Under the pieces are notes generated by a model, which did no database searches, had not been told where the DNA came from, and saw only the letters and a list, made by a program, of their open reading frames with translations. Of a stretch of DNA of 64,000 nucleotides, positions 37,731 through 46,518 are shown piece after piece. The stretch is from an uncultured bacterium (GTDB lineage: Bacteria > Bacillota_I > Bacilli_A > RFN20 > CAG-826), in contig CASFZN010000018.1 in assembly GCA_949299195.1 (NCBI GenBank), positions 124,001 to 188,000 on the forward strand. Reading direction: 5' to 3'. Position numbers and translations under genes: made by a program. The stretch's first letter is position 1; every line of letters starts with the position of its first letter.

Positions 37731-39169
37731 TTATTTTGCTGTATATATCCTTTGATTTTTGCTTTTTGGTTTATTTGGAATTGTATAAGCCAATATCTCT
37801 TTTCCTATTAAAGGTAAAATATATTTTGTTATGAAATAAGATGGGTGAGATTTATCAAAACCGAAACGTTCTGCTAATTCTTCCTTGCTTCTTGGAGTTC
37901 GACAGAAAAATACAACTTCTTTTTCAAATTTACTTTTTACATCTAAATTCTTTTTAGTATTATAGAGCGTAACTTTAAATGTTCCTCTATAATTTTCAAA
38001 TTTTGGTTCAGACAATCCTGCTTTTTCCATTTCCTTATATATAGTGGGGATTCCAGAATATCGATTTTCTGTTATTTCTAAAATTTCAAGTACCGAAGCT
38101 ATAAAAGGATTCCTGGTATCGGCGTGAACTTTTCCTAAATCATCTAAAGTTAATCTTCCATATAGCCCTCCAGGATTAGTAACTTCAAGTCTATCGTCAT
38201 AAATTGTCAATCTGATTGGATCGTTTTCTGTATAAATACTATAGTCTCTATGTATTAATGCATTTAATATTATTTCTCCTACAGCTTCCATAGGATATTC
38301 ATAAACGTCATCTCTTTCAACTTTACTATTAAGTTTAGTTGATTTTTTAGTGTTATTAATAACAAAAGCCATAGCAAGTTTGAGCATTTCTCCAATCGTT
38401 CCATCTAATCTTTTGTTATCTAAAAATCTAACGCCTTCTTCGTCTCCTACTCCGTATTCGTCGGTCGAACATCTAACAGCGACTATATCTAAATTAGGAG
38501 AAAAGATTTGTGGAAATTTACCAAAACACATAACTCCGCAAACTGTAGGATATCCATTTTTGTCAATTATTCCGTTTACTTTTAAAATTGAGTCTTTATC
38601 TAAATTGATTAAATGCGGCTTATTATTCATTAATTTTTCCATAAAAGAATTAACTGCCACCTCATTTAAAATATCTGAATCAACTCTCTCTTTACTTCTT
38701 AATTCGTCTTCATTTTTATATTTAAATGCATCAAAACTATATATTTCATAATCGGTCATAGGCAAATCAGCTTCGCCTACTCCAACATACGATCCCTTCA
38801 TCTTCCCTTTCCCAGTATAATAACAAGGCTTATGAAAAACATCTATTTCTGGAACCTCAACCGAGGCTACAACTTTCCCTTCATATTCACAAAATGTAAT
38901 TACTGGTTTAATTTTAGGTTCCATTAAAATAGATTGTTCAGTAATTCTTTTTTGAAAGGTATCTTGATCGGTGATTCCTGTAATCTTATATCCATTTTTT
39001 CATCGATTCCAAAAATAATAATTCCGCCAGATGTATTAGAAAAACTCGAAAAGGTATCATATAACTTTTCGGGAACAACTTTAGAAGCTTTTTTAAATTC
39101 AATGTCGGTTGTCTAAGTTTTTAAAGAAATAATATTTTTTATTAAATTAACTAATTCCATCGATTCCAT
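37731..39169 (-). pseudogene. Decayed AlbA/Schlafen-type ATP-binding regulator 2
   Basis: An open 397-residue stretch (37731-38924) begins in mid-protein. The N-terminal AlbA_2 domain upstream is recognisable (TTDIEFKKASKVVPEKLYD, SNTSGGIIIFGID) but broken: a TAG stop after SLKT, and a frameshift in an A run after GIDEK, where another frame continues NGYKITGITDQDTFQKRI. The downstream half has the ATPase-like region (VGEIILNALIHRDYS) and a C-terminal winged helix (SKEELAERFGFDKS). The original start is probably the ATG at 39167-39169. The downstream fragment could still be made from an internal start, but a dead gene is more likely. Confidence 0.75.
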
Positions 39170-39222
39170 ATAAATTACCTTGTTTTTTCTTACTATAATA
39201 TGAAATTACAAAGATATCTACA

Positions 39223-39329
39223 ATTTTACGAAAATAATTTCAATTTTACGAAAATAAACTTAAAATTACGAAAATATTTTTGATTTTACGAAAATTTTTT
39301 CGTGATTTTCGTAAAATATTTTCGTAAAT
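39223..39329. repeat. Phased ATTTTACGAAAAT repeat cluster A
   Basis: Four direct copies of (A/T)TTTTACGAAAAT have their central ACG at 39228, 39248, 39268 and 39288, exactly 20 bp apart. Two inverted copies, ATTTTCGTAAAAT (39305-39317) and ATTTTCGTAAAT (39318-39329), follow 13 bp apart. The last direct and first inverted copies can form a 13-bp hairpin. The cluster begins about 55 bp upstream of the decayed AlbA gene. Confidence 0.88.
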
Positions 39330-39547
39330 TTAACACCGTCTGCTATAAGAAGTATGATTATAGTAAAACTGAGTCCTATTAAATTGATTAATGTTTTAAA
39401 AGTGCGATAATAATCGATATTTTTAATAATAAACTTTAACACAAATAACCTGATTAAATTAAAAATTGCGAATTCAAACTATGATGTGGCAGCATGTTTA
39501 CTGTATAAAAATTGGGTTATTTTGAATGTTTTTATAAAAAATATAAT
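39330..39547. other. Spacer between two phased repeat clusters
   Basis: About 218 AT-rich bases with no reading frame of note and no clear promoter apart from scattered TATAAT-like words. It separates the two clusters of the same repeat. Confidence 0.5.
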
Positions 39548-39597
39548 TTTACGAAAACAATTCCTATTTTACGAAAATGAACTCAAAATTACGAAAA
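39548..39597. repeat. Phased ATTTTACGAAAAT repeat cluster B
   Basis: Three further direct copies with the central ACG at 39551, 39571 and 39591, again 20 bp apart and in the same orientation as cluster A. It ends about 85 bp before the zinc-ribbon gene. Confidence 0.86.
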
Positions 39598-39680
39598 TTC
39601 TTACTTCAAATTAAACATCCTCCTATCTTTATAGCTGAATTTGTTTATAATTGACATTAGTAAAGCAAGGAGAAAAAATT

Positions 39681-40010
39681 ATGTATTGTAGATACTGCGG
39701 AAATAAAATCGAAGATGATCACACCTATTGTTCTAAATGCGGGAAATCGATAAATGAAGAATATATGGCCAAAAATAACGAAATAACACCTATTAGTTCT
39801 TCAAATAAAACTAAATCTTCGATTGAATTAAAAACTTTAGTTATTTTAGCTGCTGTATTTAGTGTCATATTCCCTCTTGTTGGACTAATACTTTCAATTA
39901 TTGCAATCGCAAAAGATGACACAAAGAAATATAAAAGTCTAACTACTGTTGCTTTAATATTAAGCCTAGTTTTCTTAATCATAGAAACGCTACTAGTTGC
40001 AATTCGATAA
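39681..40010 (+). CDS. Zinc-ribbon membrane protein
   Basis: 109 residues from the ATG at 39681, which has a Shine-Dalgarno (AAGGAGA) at proper distance; an upstream TTG at 39651 lacks one. The N-terminal zinc ribbon (MYCRYCGNKI, then CSKCGKSI) is followed by a linker and two membrane helices (about residues 52-78 and 86-107) with a short basic loop. This layout (zinc_ribbon_2 plus DUF4190-like helices) is common in Firmicutes; the function is unknown. Confidence 0.75.
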   Translation: MYCRYCGNKIEDDHTYCSKCGKSINEEYMAKNNEITPISSSNKTKSSIELKTLVILAAVFSVIFPLVGLILSIIAIAKDDTKKYKSLTTVALILSLVFLIIETLLVAIR

Positions 40011-40020
40011 ATTACAAATA

Positions 40021-40060
40021 AAAAGCTGTCCACAAAACAAAATTTATTTCTGAACAGCTT
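40021..40060 (-). terminator. Terminator of the secreted peptidase gene
   Basis: Arms AAGCTGT (40023-40029) and ACAGCTT (40054-40060). On the minus strand the stem is followed by TTTTTATTTG. It lies between the convergent zinc-ribbon and peptidase genes. Confidence 0.6.
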
Positions 40061-40161
40061 ATTAATTAATAATTAGTTTTCTTTAGTGCTTTTAGCTATT
40101 CACAAAAAAATCTTATTATAGCTAAGCAATTTAATATTTTTAAGACCAATATTTATAACAA

Positions 40162-41256
40162 TTACCTATAGATGAAATAAAACTGAGCAATCTCATCTAA
40201 AGAAACACTAACAACATCCATCGTATTGTTGCTTGCATAATTCGTTACTATGAACCTATCAGTGCTAGTGCCATCAAAAATGTCTCGAATACCAATTCCT
40301 AAAACAGAATGATAATATTCATTACTAGTGCCTTCATTAATAGTAAGACTCACGTGAACAGGCAACGCACAATTAGCGATAGAATTATAAAATTCGTTAT
40401 AATTATTTGAAACTGTAACATCATATTGGTTATAACCACAAGTGTTAAAATAAGTTTCATAAGCAACTGGTATTTGCAGACGAGAAGTTCCATAAATAGG
40501 GCTTGTATTAAAATAATTATTTCCTAAATTATAAATAAAGGTGTTAACCATTGAGGTGTTTTCAGTATGCATAATTGGCAAATTTTGATAAGTGGTAAAA
40601 ATTGGATAACCATTATCTTCTAAATACGCAAAATACATGGCTGCTGTTGTTGGTGAACAACCGCTATTTGAAAATTGAGTATTCATATAATTAGGAACAT
40701 TTAATATTCTTACCTCGTTTAAATATGAACTAGTATAGGTATAAAGATGGTCGCTAACATTAGAAATTGGAAGATAATTTGAAGGTGATGTTGTGCTTCC
40801 AAAAGTTACTCCTGTAGTATAGTCTGCAGTACCAACTAATGCTGAATTATAGGTATTAACTATTGGGGTAGAAACGAAAGTTAAGGCATCTTTGTAGTAT
40901 CTATTGTTTTCCCCAATCGGATTACAATCTTCGGGATAAATCGCAACAATTGAATAATCGTAAAATTCACCACGAACTAAAACCGATTCTAAGGAATTTC
41001 CACTTAAATCATCGAAAGTAACAAAATACCCTTGCTCATTATTTGCAAAGAATACTTCGTAAATACCAGAAATATTGGATTCTTCTCCTCCAATAATGTA
41101 TTTAGATAAATTGTTTTGGATACTAAAATACTCATCGTTTGAAACCACAACGTTTCCGTTATCAAATGAATAATTAACGTTGTTTTGATTGTTTAAATTA
41201 TATGTTGGAGTTAATGACACTAAAGCTAATGTAACAGCAAAATTTTTAAGTAACAT
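40162..41256 (-). CDS. Secreted C39-like cysteine peptidase
   Basis: 364 residues. A short N-terminal hydrophobic stretch (about 4-18) serves as signal peptide; no lipobox is seen. The papain-like domain in the C-terminal half has a candidate nucleophile Cys200 (NSGCSPTTAAMYFAY), His316 (YYHSVLGIG) and a following Asn-containing strand (IVTNYASN), which fits the peptidase C39-like family PF13529. It would act outside the cell on peptides or cell-surface proteins. It is a single gene with Shine-Dalgarno AGGAGA. The substrate is unknown. Confidence 0.72.
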   Translation of the reverse strand: MLLKNFAVTLALVSLTPTYNLNNQNNVNYSFDNGNVVVSNDEYFSIQNNLSKYIIGGEESNISGIYEVFFANNEQGYFVTFDDLSGNSLESVLVRGEFYDYSIVAIYPEDCNPIGENNRYYKDALTFVSTPIVNTYNSALVGTADYTTGVTFGSTTSPSNYLPISNVSDHLYTYTSSYLNEVRILNVPNYMNTQFSNSGCSPTTAAMYFAYLEDNGYPIFTTYQNLPIMHTENTSMVNTFIYNLGNNYFNTSPIYGTSRLQIPVAYETYFNTCGYNQYDVTVSNNYNEFYNSIANCALPVHVSLTINEGTSNEYYHSVLGIGIRDIFDGTSTDRFIVTNYASNNTMDVVSVSLDEIAQFYFIYR

Positions 41257-41519
41257 ATTTTCTCCTTTTAATTAAAATCTTCAATATTAAAAATATCATA
41301 ATAAAAATCTAAAAATAATTACATTAACTACAGATATATGAGAAATTTGCTCAAAAGAAGGTATTTTCTTCCCAATTACAGATTCTCCTTGATTTTGCTA
41401 TCTTTATTATAAATCTATCAATTGAGATTTTAAATCAACTTTGCAAATTTCATATATAAAAAAATCCCCTTTCATTCTACTACAATTTGGGCAAAATTTT
41501 GGGGGAAATATCATCAAGT
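41257..41519. other. Gap between peptidase gene and tRNA-Leu
   Basis: About 260 AT-rich bases. Nothing beyond a possible promoter for the peptidase was recognised. A short minus-strand reading frame here overlaps the tRNA and is not a gene. Confidence 0.4.
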
Positions 41520-41605
41520 TGGTCCAGGCCAGGAGAATCGAACTCCTACACCCTGCGGCACAAGATTCTAAGTCTTGCATGTCTACCAATTCCATCAGGC
41601 CTGGA
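41520..41605 (-). tRNA. tRNA-Leu, anticodon UAG
   Basis: An 86-nt class II tRNA with encoded CCA. Acceptor stem TCCAGGC/GCCTGGA is perfect. The D-arm has the usual GGAATTGGTAGAC core, the anticodon stem is CAAGA/TCTTG with loop CTTAGAA (anticodon TAG), and a variable arm follows. The T-arm is AGGAG-TTCGATT-CTCCT. TATAAT lies about 10 bp upstream on the minus strand. Confidence 0.96.
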
Positions 41606-41699
41606 TTCAGTAAATTATAATATAAATTGAACCATTATTCATTCTTATTTTAATCATGTATAATTAATAAATGGAATTTTATTTTAAAAGGTGTTTTAA

Positions 41700-42512
41700 A
41701 TGGAAAGAAAAAAAATATTTATAGATGCAAGTGGATTTAAATACCCTGCAGAAATTTCCCAAGCGGTCAAAATCGAATTGTCTTTATCAGATAAATATAA
41801 GTTTTATATTAACGGCAATAAGGAAGATTTCGTTAACCAAACTGATAAAGAAAACGTTATTTTACTTAAAGATAACGAAGAATTATTAAAAGATATTAGA
41901 TTTAAAATCAGTGCTATTGATAATTTTGATGGCGAATTTGATTCAAATTCCTCTTTTATTCGTCTTGCAGGAACCGAAAAAAAGAAAGATAAATTTTATA
42001 TACAAGTTGATAAAAACATTACTGAAGAAGAATTTGATAATCTTTATCAAAAATGTTTATATTTTTATCCTTTTTTAACTTCAAAGGCAGAAGAATCCAT
42101 ATCAACTGCACTAATTAAAAGTAAAGATGACTTGTCTCATCTTGAAACTTTATTAAAAAATAAAGAAAAATATAATGGTCTTATTGAAATCAAAGACATT
42201 ATTAAAAACGAAGCAAATATCATTTTTGTCGATAACATTACTTCCTATTATATGTTTAATTTGATGCAAGTTTTTAACGAATTAACCATTAAGCAACATT
42301 ATGAAAATAAAACAATCAAAAACCTTATTAAGCCATTTAAAAAAGATAAAATAGATCGAGAAGTTTTAGATATGAATTCTTTTTTCTCCTATTTTACCTT
42401 TAAATTTAACAATGACTATACTGAAATCCTTGTTAGGAGTCCGGTCGACTTTAATGCGTTCTATTATATTCTTTTTTTATTAGACCAATTTGAAAAGACC
42501 AACTACATTTAA
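41700..42512 (+). CDS. Divergent PlsX-like protein 1 (probable pseudo-enzyme)
   Basis: 270 residues. The start KKIFIDASGFKYPAEISQAV lines up with the PlsX opening (IAVDAMGGD.AP..I), but without the GGD glycines. Later YNGLIEIKDIIKNEANIIFV matches the PlsX stretch FIGN.E.RD...G.ADVVV, and IKNLIKPFKKDKID matches the basic helix before the PlsX GGA motif, which is lost here. PlsX makes acyl-phosphate for phospholipid synthesis; missing motifs suggest this copy is not catalytic. A second, even more divergent copy lies at 47922-48770. Promoter TATAAT and AAAGGTG site upstream. Confidence 0.55.
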   Translation: MERKKIFIDASGFKYPAEISQAVKIELSLSDKYKFYINGNKEDFVNQTDKENVILLKDNEELLKDIRFKISAIDNFDGEFDSNSSFIRLAGTEKKKDKFYIQVDKNITEEEFDNLYQKCLYFYPFLTSKAEESISTALIKSKDDLSHLETLLKNKEKYNGLIEIKDIIKNEANIIFVDNITSYYMFNLMQVFNELTIKQHYENKTIKNLIKPFKKDKIDREVLDMNSFFSYFTFKFNNDYTEILVRSPVDFNAFYYILFLLDQFEKTNYI

Positions 42513-42863
42513 GGAAGTAGCCACCTCTTCATTTCCTGCTAACTGTATAACTCCAAAATAAAACAACAAAACAATTACAACTATTTGAATTATTGAAAGA
42601 ATTATAGAAGAGATTAACATTCGATATTTGTGCACACTATCTTCAATTCTAATTTCTTTAAAACATAATTCCATTACTAAAACGACGGGAGCTCCAAAAA
42701 GAATAGATACTAATATTACATCAATATCTCTAACTTTTGTCTTCCTTTCTCCTCTAATATAACGAAGATATTTGATCTCAATCATATAAGTTCCCAAAAG
42801 ACAAATAAGAATTGCACTAAAGAAAATATAAATACTAATCATAATTAATAACAAAGGAGTCAA
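42480..42863 (-). CDS. Small membrane protein of unknown function
   Basis: 127 residues if started at the TTG 42861-42863, which has AAAGGAG 7 nt upstream; an ATG at 42840-42842 gives 120 residues but has no Shine-Dalgarno. Three membrane helices are likely (about 8-30, 48-66, 82-107). The gene tail overlaps the convergent PlsX-like gene by 33 bp, and its start lies inside a terminator-like hairpin. No family was recognised. It may be expressed only by read-through from mglC. Confidence 0.55.
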   Translation of the reverse strand: MTPLLLIMISIYIFFSAILICLLGTYMIEIKYLRYIRGERKTKVRDIDVILVSILFGAPVVLVMELCFKEIRIEDSVHKYRMLISSIILSIIQIVVIVLLFYFGVIQLAGNEEVATSLNVVGLFKLV

Positions 42864-42877
42864 TTATAGACTCCTTT
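42853..42877. terminator. Terminator hairpin after mglC that also holds the next gene's ribosome site
   Basis: Perfect 9-bp arms AAAGGAGTC (42853-42861) and GACTCCTTT (42869-42877) with a 7-nt loop, 33 bp beyond the mglC stop. On the minus strand the first arm contains AAAGGAG and the start TTG falls at the loop edge, so folding would hide the ribosome site of the small membrane protein. The T-rich tail is imperfect (TTTGTTATTAATT). Confidence 0.65.
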
Positions 42878-42909
42878 AATTTTAAGTAATATTGAAAGAA
42901 TTTTAAATA

Positions 42910-44913
42910 TTATTTCTTTCTTAAATATTTAGCACAATCAAGAGCAACCGCGACTAATACAATTAAACCCTTGATAGCTAATTGATAGTTAGAATCAGTG
43001 ACACCGATATATTGTAAGACAACTGTAATTGTTTGGAATAAGATAGCACCAATAACAACACCTGAAATCTTACCAACACCACCCGAGAAGGAAACACCAC
43101 CAACAACACAAGCGGCGATAGCATCAGTTTCCATACCTTGACCAGTTTGAGCTCTTACGTTACCAGTGTAAATACCATAAATAGAACCACCTAATCCATA
43201 AAGGATACCAGCCATAATGAAGACACCCATTGTGATCCAGAAGACTGAAATACCAGAAACGCTAGCTGCTTCAGGGTTGCCACCAACTGCGTACATATTT
43301 TTACCAAAGGTGGTTTTATTCCAAATAAACCAAACAATAATTATAGCAAGTAATGCCCAAAGAATCATAATTGGGAAATTTGTTCCTGGAATGTATCCAG
43401 TAATTGCTTCTTTTAAATCTGGATCTGGAGAACCTGTAAAAGTATTACCAGTGATACCAGCTAACATACCGAAGGTAAAGAGTTGAGTTGCAAGAGTTGA
43501 AACGAATGGATGCATCTTGAATTTAGCGGTAAAGAAACCTGCAATTGATGTAATAGCAACACATGCGACAATTGAAAGGAGGAATCCTAAAACAACTCTT
43601 AATCCAAATGGTATTGCTGAAAAATCTGGAGAAACGCCAAAGAATGTAACGGATGTTGTGCCTGATGTAGTGACTAACATACCTGTTAAAACCGAAGCTA
43701 AACCAACTAATCTACCAACAGAAAGATCGGTACCAGCAAGGAGGATTAATCCTGCAACGCCAAGCGCTAAGAACATTTTTGGTGAAACTTGGTTAAGAAT
43801 AGTTCTAATTGTTGAAAGATTGAATAAGAACGCTCCATTTTGAATTGCATATAAAATAACTGCAAAAATTAATAATACAACAATAGCGATATATAAGCCG
43901 TTAGAAAGGAAGAATTTTCCTAAATTAAATTGATACTTATAGTTTTCGGCTTTATATGCATATTTAAGATCGAGTGGTAATTTACGGTTATTAGCAAGTT
44001 CGATTGCATTAAATTTTTCAAGTTGAAAGCTGTGCATCTCATCTTTTAATTTTTGTACACTTTCTTTAAACCTGACATTTGCATCGTTTTTACCAGTTTC
44101 AAGAGATAATTTCAAGTCTTTACCAGCGTTTAAATGATTTTGCTTAACAGTTTTTAATTCTCTATTAGCAAGCTCTTTAGCTTCTTCACCAACAGCTTGT
44201 TCAATTTTTGCTTGAGCCTCAGCTAATTTAGTTTCATAAGCAGAATCTTCTTTTGCTTTATCTTCTTGATATTTTGCATTTAATTCTGCAACTTTTGTTT
44301 TATATTCATCTTTATAAACAGCAGTTTTTTCTGCTTTAATAACTTTTAAAGCTACATAATAGTCTTTATAGTTAGTAGTCATTAAAACTCTAACTGTTTT
44401 ATACAATAATTTGACGTGAGCGCAATTATATTTTCTTACTATATCTGCTTCTTTAATTGATATTTTATTACTCTTCAAGATTTTATTTTTAACGCTCTTT
44501 TCAAGTTGCTTATTCTTACGAATGTTTGTATTTTCGTTTTTTAAGTTTTCTTTCTTAGCAACACCATCTAATCTTAAGGCGTCAATCCTATCTTGAAGCG
44601 ATTTTTGAAGAGCGCCAATATCTTTATGAGGGATGGTAGTTTCTTTTAAAACTTTCCACAATTCATTGAAAAGCCCAGCAATATCTTCTTCTGTTGTCTT
44701 TAATGAGTCAAGTAAAGAAGCAACTTCTTCCTTACAAGAAGCAACAACACTATTTTCATCTCCTGTTCCTTTTGCTCTAATTGCTTTTGATTCAAGTTCA
44801 ATACACTTTCCACGTGGACCACTAGCAACTAATTCATCGATTTTTGCAAGAAAACCATCGATGGTGGCTTTATTTTCACTATAAGGAACTTTTTCAATTT
44901 CTTTTTTACCCAT
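42910..44913 (-). CDS. mglC: Galactose/methyl-galactoside ABC permease with long coiled-coil N-terminal extension
   Basis: 667 residues, about twice the usual MglC (around 336). Residues about 331-667 are a standard permease: membrane helices from LYIAIVVLLIFAVILY, the motif GLILLAGTDLSVGRLVGLAS, and GIDVF-like ABC coupling region near NPEAASVSGISV. Residues 1-330 are soluble, highly charged and predicted helical, with coiled-coil character at about 200-310. The extension faces the cytoplasm or lies along the ATPase MglA. It follows mglA by 9 bp. A partial copy of the recurrent palindrome (TTTCCACGTGGA, 44807-44818) lies in the extension. Confidence 0.88.
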   Translation of the reverse strand: MGKKEIEKVPYSENKATIDGFLAKIDELVASGPRGKCIELESKAIRAKGTGDENSVVASCKEEVASLLDSLKTTEEDIAGLFNELWKVLKETTIPHKDIGALQKSLQDRIDALRLDGVAKKENLKNENTNIRKNKQLEKSVKNKILKSNKISIKEADIVRKYNCAHVKLLYKTVRVLMTTNYKDYYVALKVIKAEKTAVYKDEYKTKVAELNAKYQEDKAKEDSAYETKLAEAQAKIEQAVGEEAKELANRELKTVKQNHLNAGKDLKLSLETGKNDANVRFKESVQKLKDEMHSFQLEKFNAIELANNRKLPLDLKYAYKAENYKYQFNLGKFFLSNGLYIAIVVLLIFAVILYAIQNGAFLFNLSTIRTILNQVSPKMFLALGVAGLILLAGTDLSVGRLVGLASVLTGMLVTTSGTTSVTFFGVSPDFSAIPFGLRVVLGFLLSIVACVAITSIAGFFTAKFKMHPFVSTLATQLFTFGMLAGITGNTFTGSPDPDLKEAITGYIPGTNFPIMILWALLAIIIVWFIWNKTTFGKNMYAVGGNPEAASVSGISVFWITMGVFIMAGILYGLGGSIYGIYTGNVRAQTGQGMETDAIAACVVGGVSFSGGVGKISGVVIGAILFQTITVVLQYIGVTDSNYQLAIKGLIVLVAVALDCAKYLRKK

Positions 44914-44922
44914 ATTTTCTCC

Positions 44923-46425
44923 TTATAAGTACTTAGCACTGAGTCTAAGTAATTCTTCTTGATTTGTTTCCTTAGTATTGACAATTCCAGCAAGGTGATA
45001 GTTACTCATAACAGCAATTCTATTTGTAATACCTAAAATTTCTGGCATTTCACTAGAAACGACAATACAAGTTTTACCGCGTTTTGCCATATCAATAATA
45101 AGTTGATAAATTTCATATTTTGCACCAACATCGATACCTCTAGTTGGTTCATCAAGTAAAAATAATTCTGGATCTCTTTCTAACCATTTACCAATAATGA
45201 CTTTTTGTTGGTTACCACCAGAAAGTGAAGAAATAGAATCTGTTGGTCCCATACATTTTGTATGCATTGTAACAATTTCTCTAACAGTAGCATCTCTCAT
45301 TTTACGATTGTCGAGATAGAATGCGGTTTTACATTTATCCAAAGAGACAATTGTTGTATTAAAAATTAAATCTCCTTTTCCAAACATACCAGTTTGCTTT
45401 CTTTCTTCTGTAACAAAAGCAAAGTTATAATCAATTGCATCTTTCGCATCCTTAAATCTTAATTCTTTGCCTTCATAAATGATTTTGCCGCTCTTGATGC
45501 TTCTTAATCCAAAGATGGTTTCGAGAAGTTCGCTACGCCCAGCTCCAACAAGACCATAAATACCAAAAATTTCACCTTTTTTTACAGTGAAAGAAATATC
45601 TTGAAGGTGTGGCTCATAAAGGGTAGAAAGATTTTTAACTTCAAAGATAACGTCGCCCGGATTATTGTCGACAGGAGGGAATCTTTGATCAAGTGATCTA
45701 CCAACCATCGCAGAAATAAGCTCATTCATGTTGGTTTCGCTTGTTTTTTTGGTTAAAATCATTTCCCCATCTCTTAAAACGCTAACTTCATCACAGATTT
45801 CAAAAATTTCATCCATTTTATGTGAAATATAAACGAAAGAAACACCTTGATCTCTCAAATTGGAAACAATTGAGAAAAGTTTTCTAACCTCTCTTTCTGT
45901 TAAGGAGGAAGTCGGTTCATCTAAAACGATGATTTTAGCGTTATAAGAAACTGCTTTGGCAATTTCAACCATTTGTCTTTGAGAAACAGACATGGTTCTC
46001 ATTTTTTGTTTTGGATTAACAACCATATCTAGACGCGCAAATAAGTTCTTCGTTTCATTTAACATGTGATTTTCGTCAATAACCCCAAACTTTGTGGCAT
46101 ATTTTCCAAGCCACATGTTATCCAAAACAGTTCTATCCAAACATTGGTTAAGTTCTTGGTGAACCATTGCAACTCCGTTTTCTAAAGCATCTTTAGGACC
46201 TGAATATTCAGCTGGTCTTCCATCAACTAAAATTGTTCCGTCATCTTTAGCGTAGATACCGAAGAGACATTTCATCATCGTTGATTTCCCAGCTCCATTT
46301 TCACCCATAAGTCCCATAACAGAGCCTTTTCTAACTTTAAGATGGATATTTTTAAGAACGTGGTTCTTGCCAAAAGATTTAGATAATTTCTCTATTTCAA
46401 GAATATATTCGTTTTCTTTTGTCAT
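44923..46425 (-). CDS. mglA: Galactose/methyl-galactoside ABC transporter ATPase
   Basis: 500 residues with two ABC domains, the layout of sugar ATPases MglA/RbsA. N-terminal Walker A GENGAGKST, signature VSQRQ region and Walker B IIVLDEPTSSL; C-terminal half GLVGAGRSELL, signature LSGGNQQKV and LFLLDEPTRGIDVG. The two halves energise MglC. It is 9 bp upstream of mglC and separated from mglB by a hairpin-containing gap. Shine-Dalgarno AGAGGA. Confidence 0.95.
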   Translation of the reverse strand: MTKENEYILEIEKLSKSFGKNHVLKNIHLKVRKGSVMGLMGENGAGKSTMMKCLFGIYAKDDGTILVDGRPAEYSGPKDALENGVAMVHQELNQCLDRTVLDNMWLGKYATKFGVIDENHMLNETKNLFARLDMVVNPKQKMRTMSVSQRQMVEIAKAVSYNAKIIVLDEPTSSLTEREVRKLFSIVSNLRDQGVSFVYISHKMDEIFEICDEVSVLRDGEMILTKKTSETNMNELISAMVGRSLDQRFPPVDNNPGDVIFEVKNLSTLYEPHLQDISFTVKKGEIFGIYGLVGAGRSELLETIFGLRSIKSGKIIYEGKELRFKDAKDAIDYNFAFVTEERKQTGMFGKGDLIFNTTIVSLDKCKTAFYLDNRKMRDATVREIVTMHTKCMGPTDSISSLSGGNQQKVIIGKWLERDPELFLLDEPTRGIDVGAKYEIYQLIIDMAKRGKTCIVVSSEMPEILGITNRIAVMSNYHLAGIVNTKETNQEELLRLSAKYL

Positions 46426-46447
46426 ATTTTTTCCTCTTAATTGTTAT

Positions 46448-46484
46448 AAAGGCGCTTAGAATCCAAAGAAGCCCAAGCGCCTTT
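46448..46484 (-). promoter_or_regulatory. Hairpin between mglB and mglA
   Basis: Perfect 10-bp GC-rich arms AAAGGCGCTT (46448-46457) and AAGCGCCTTT (46475-46484) with a 17-nt loop. The minus-strand downstream sequence (ATAACAATT) is not a real T run. Such hairpins usually protect the binding-protein mRNA or cause partial termination, so that MglB exceeds MglAC. Confidence 0.6.
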
Positions 46485-46518
46485 AAAATTAATTGTTAAT
46501 TATTAAATGTTTAATTAA

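Noticed and set aside
37619-37834. Plus-strand 71-residue hydrophobic reading frame
   Set aside because: It runs across the palindrome and antisense to the AlbA gene, with AT-driven Phe/Leu composition only.
39223-39600. CRISPR array
   Set aside because: The repeats are only 12-13 bp at 20-bp period, with no unique 30-bp spacers and no cas genes nearby.
40345-40360. CACGTGAAC word in the peptidase gene as a further palindrome copy
   Set aside because: Only one arm matches; the other side (GACT) is unrelated.
41407-41595. Minus-strand 62-residue reading frame
   Set aside because: It runs through the tRNA-Leu gene and has no ribosome site or recognisable sequence.
44807-44818. TTTCCACGTGGA in mglC as a full palindrome copy
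   Set aside because: It is a partial match without the A/T flanks; noted as partial only.
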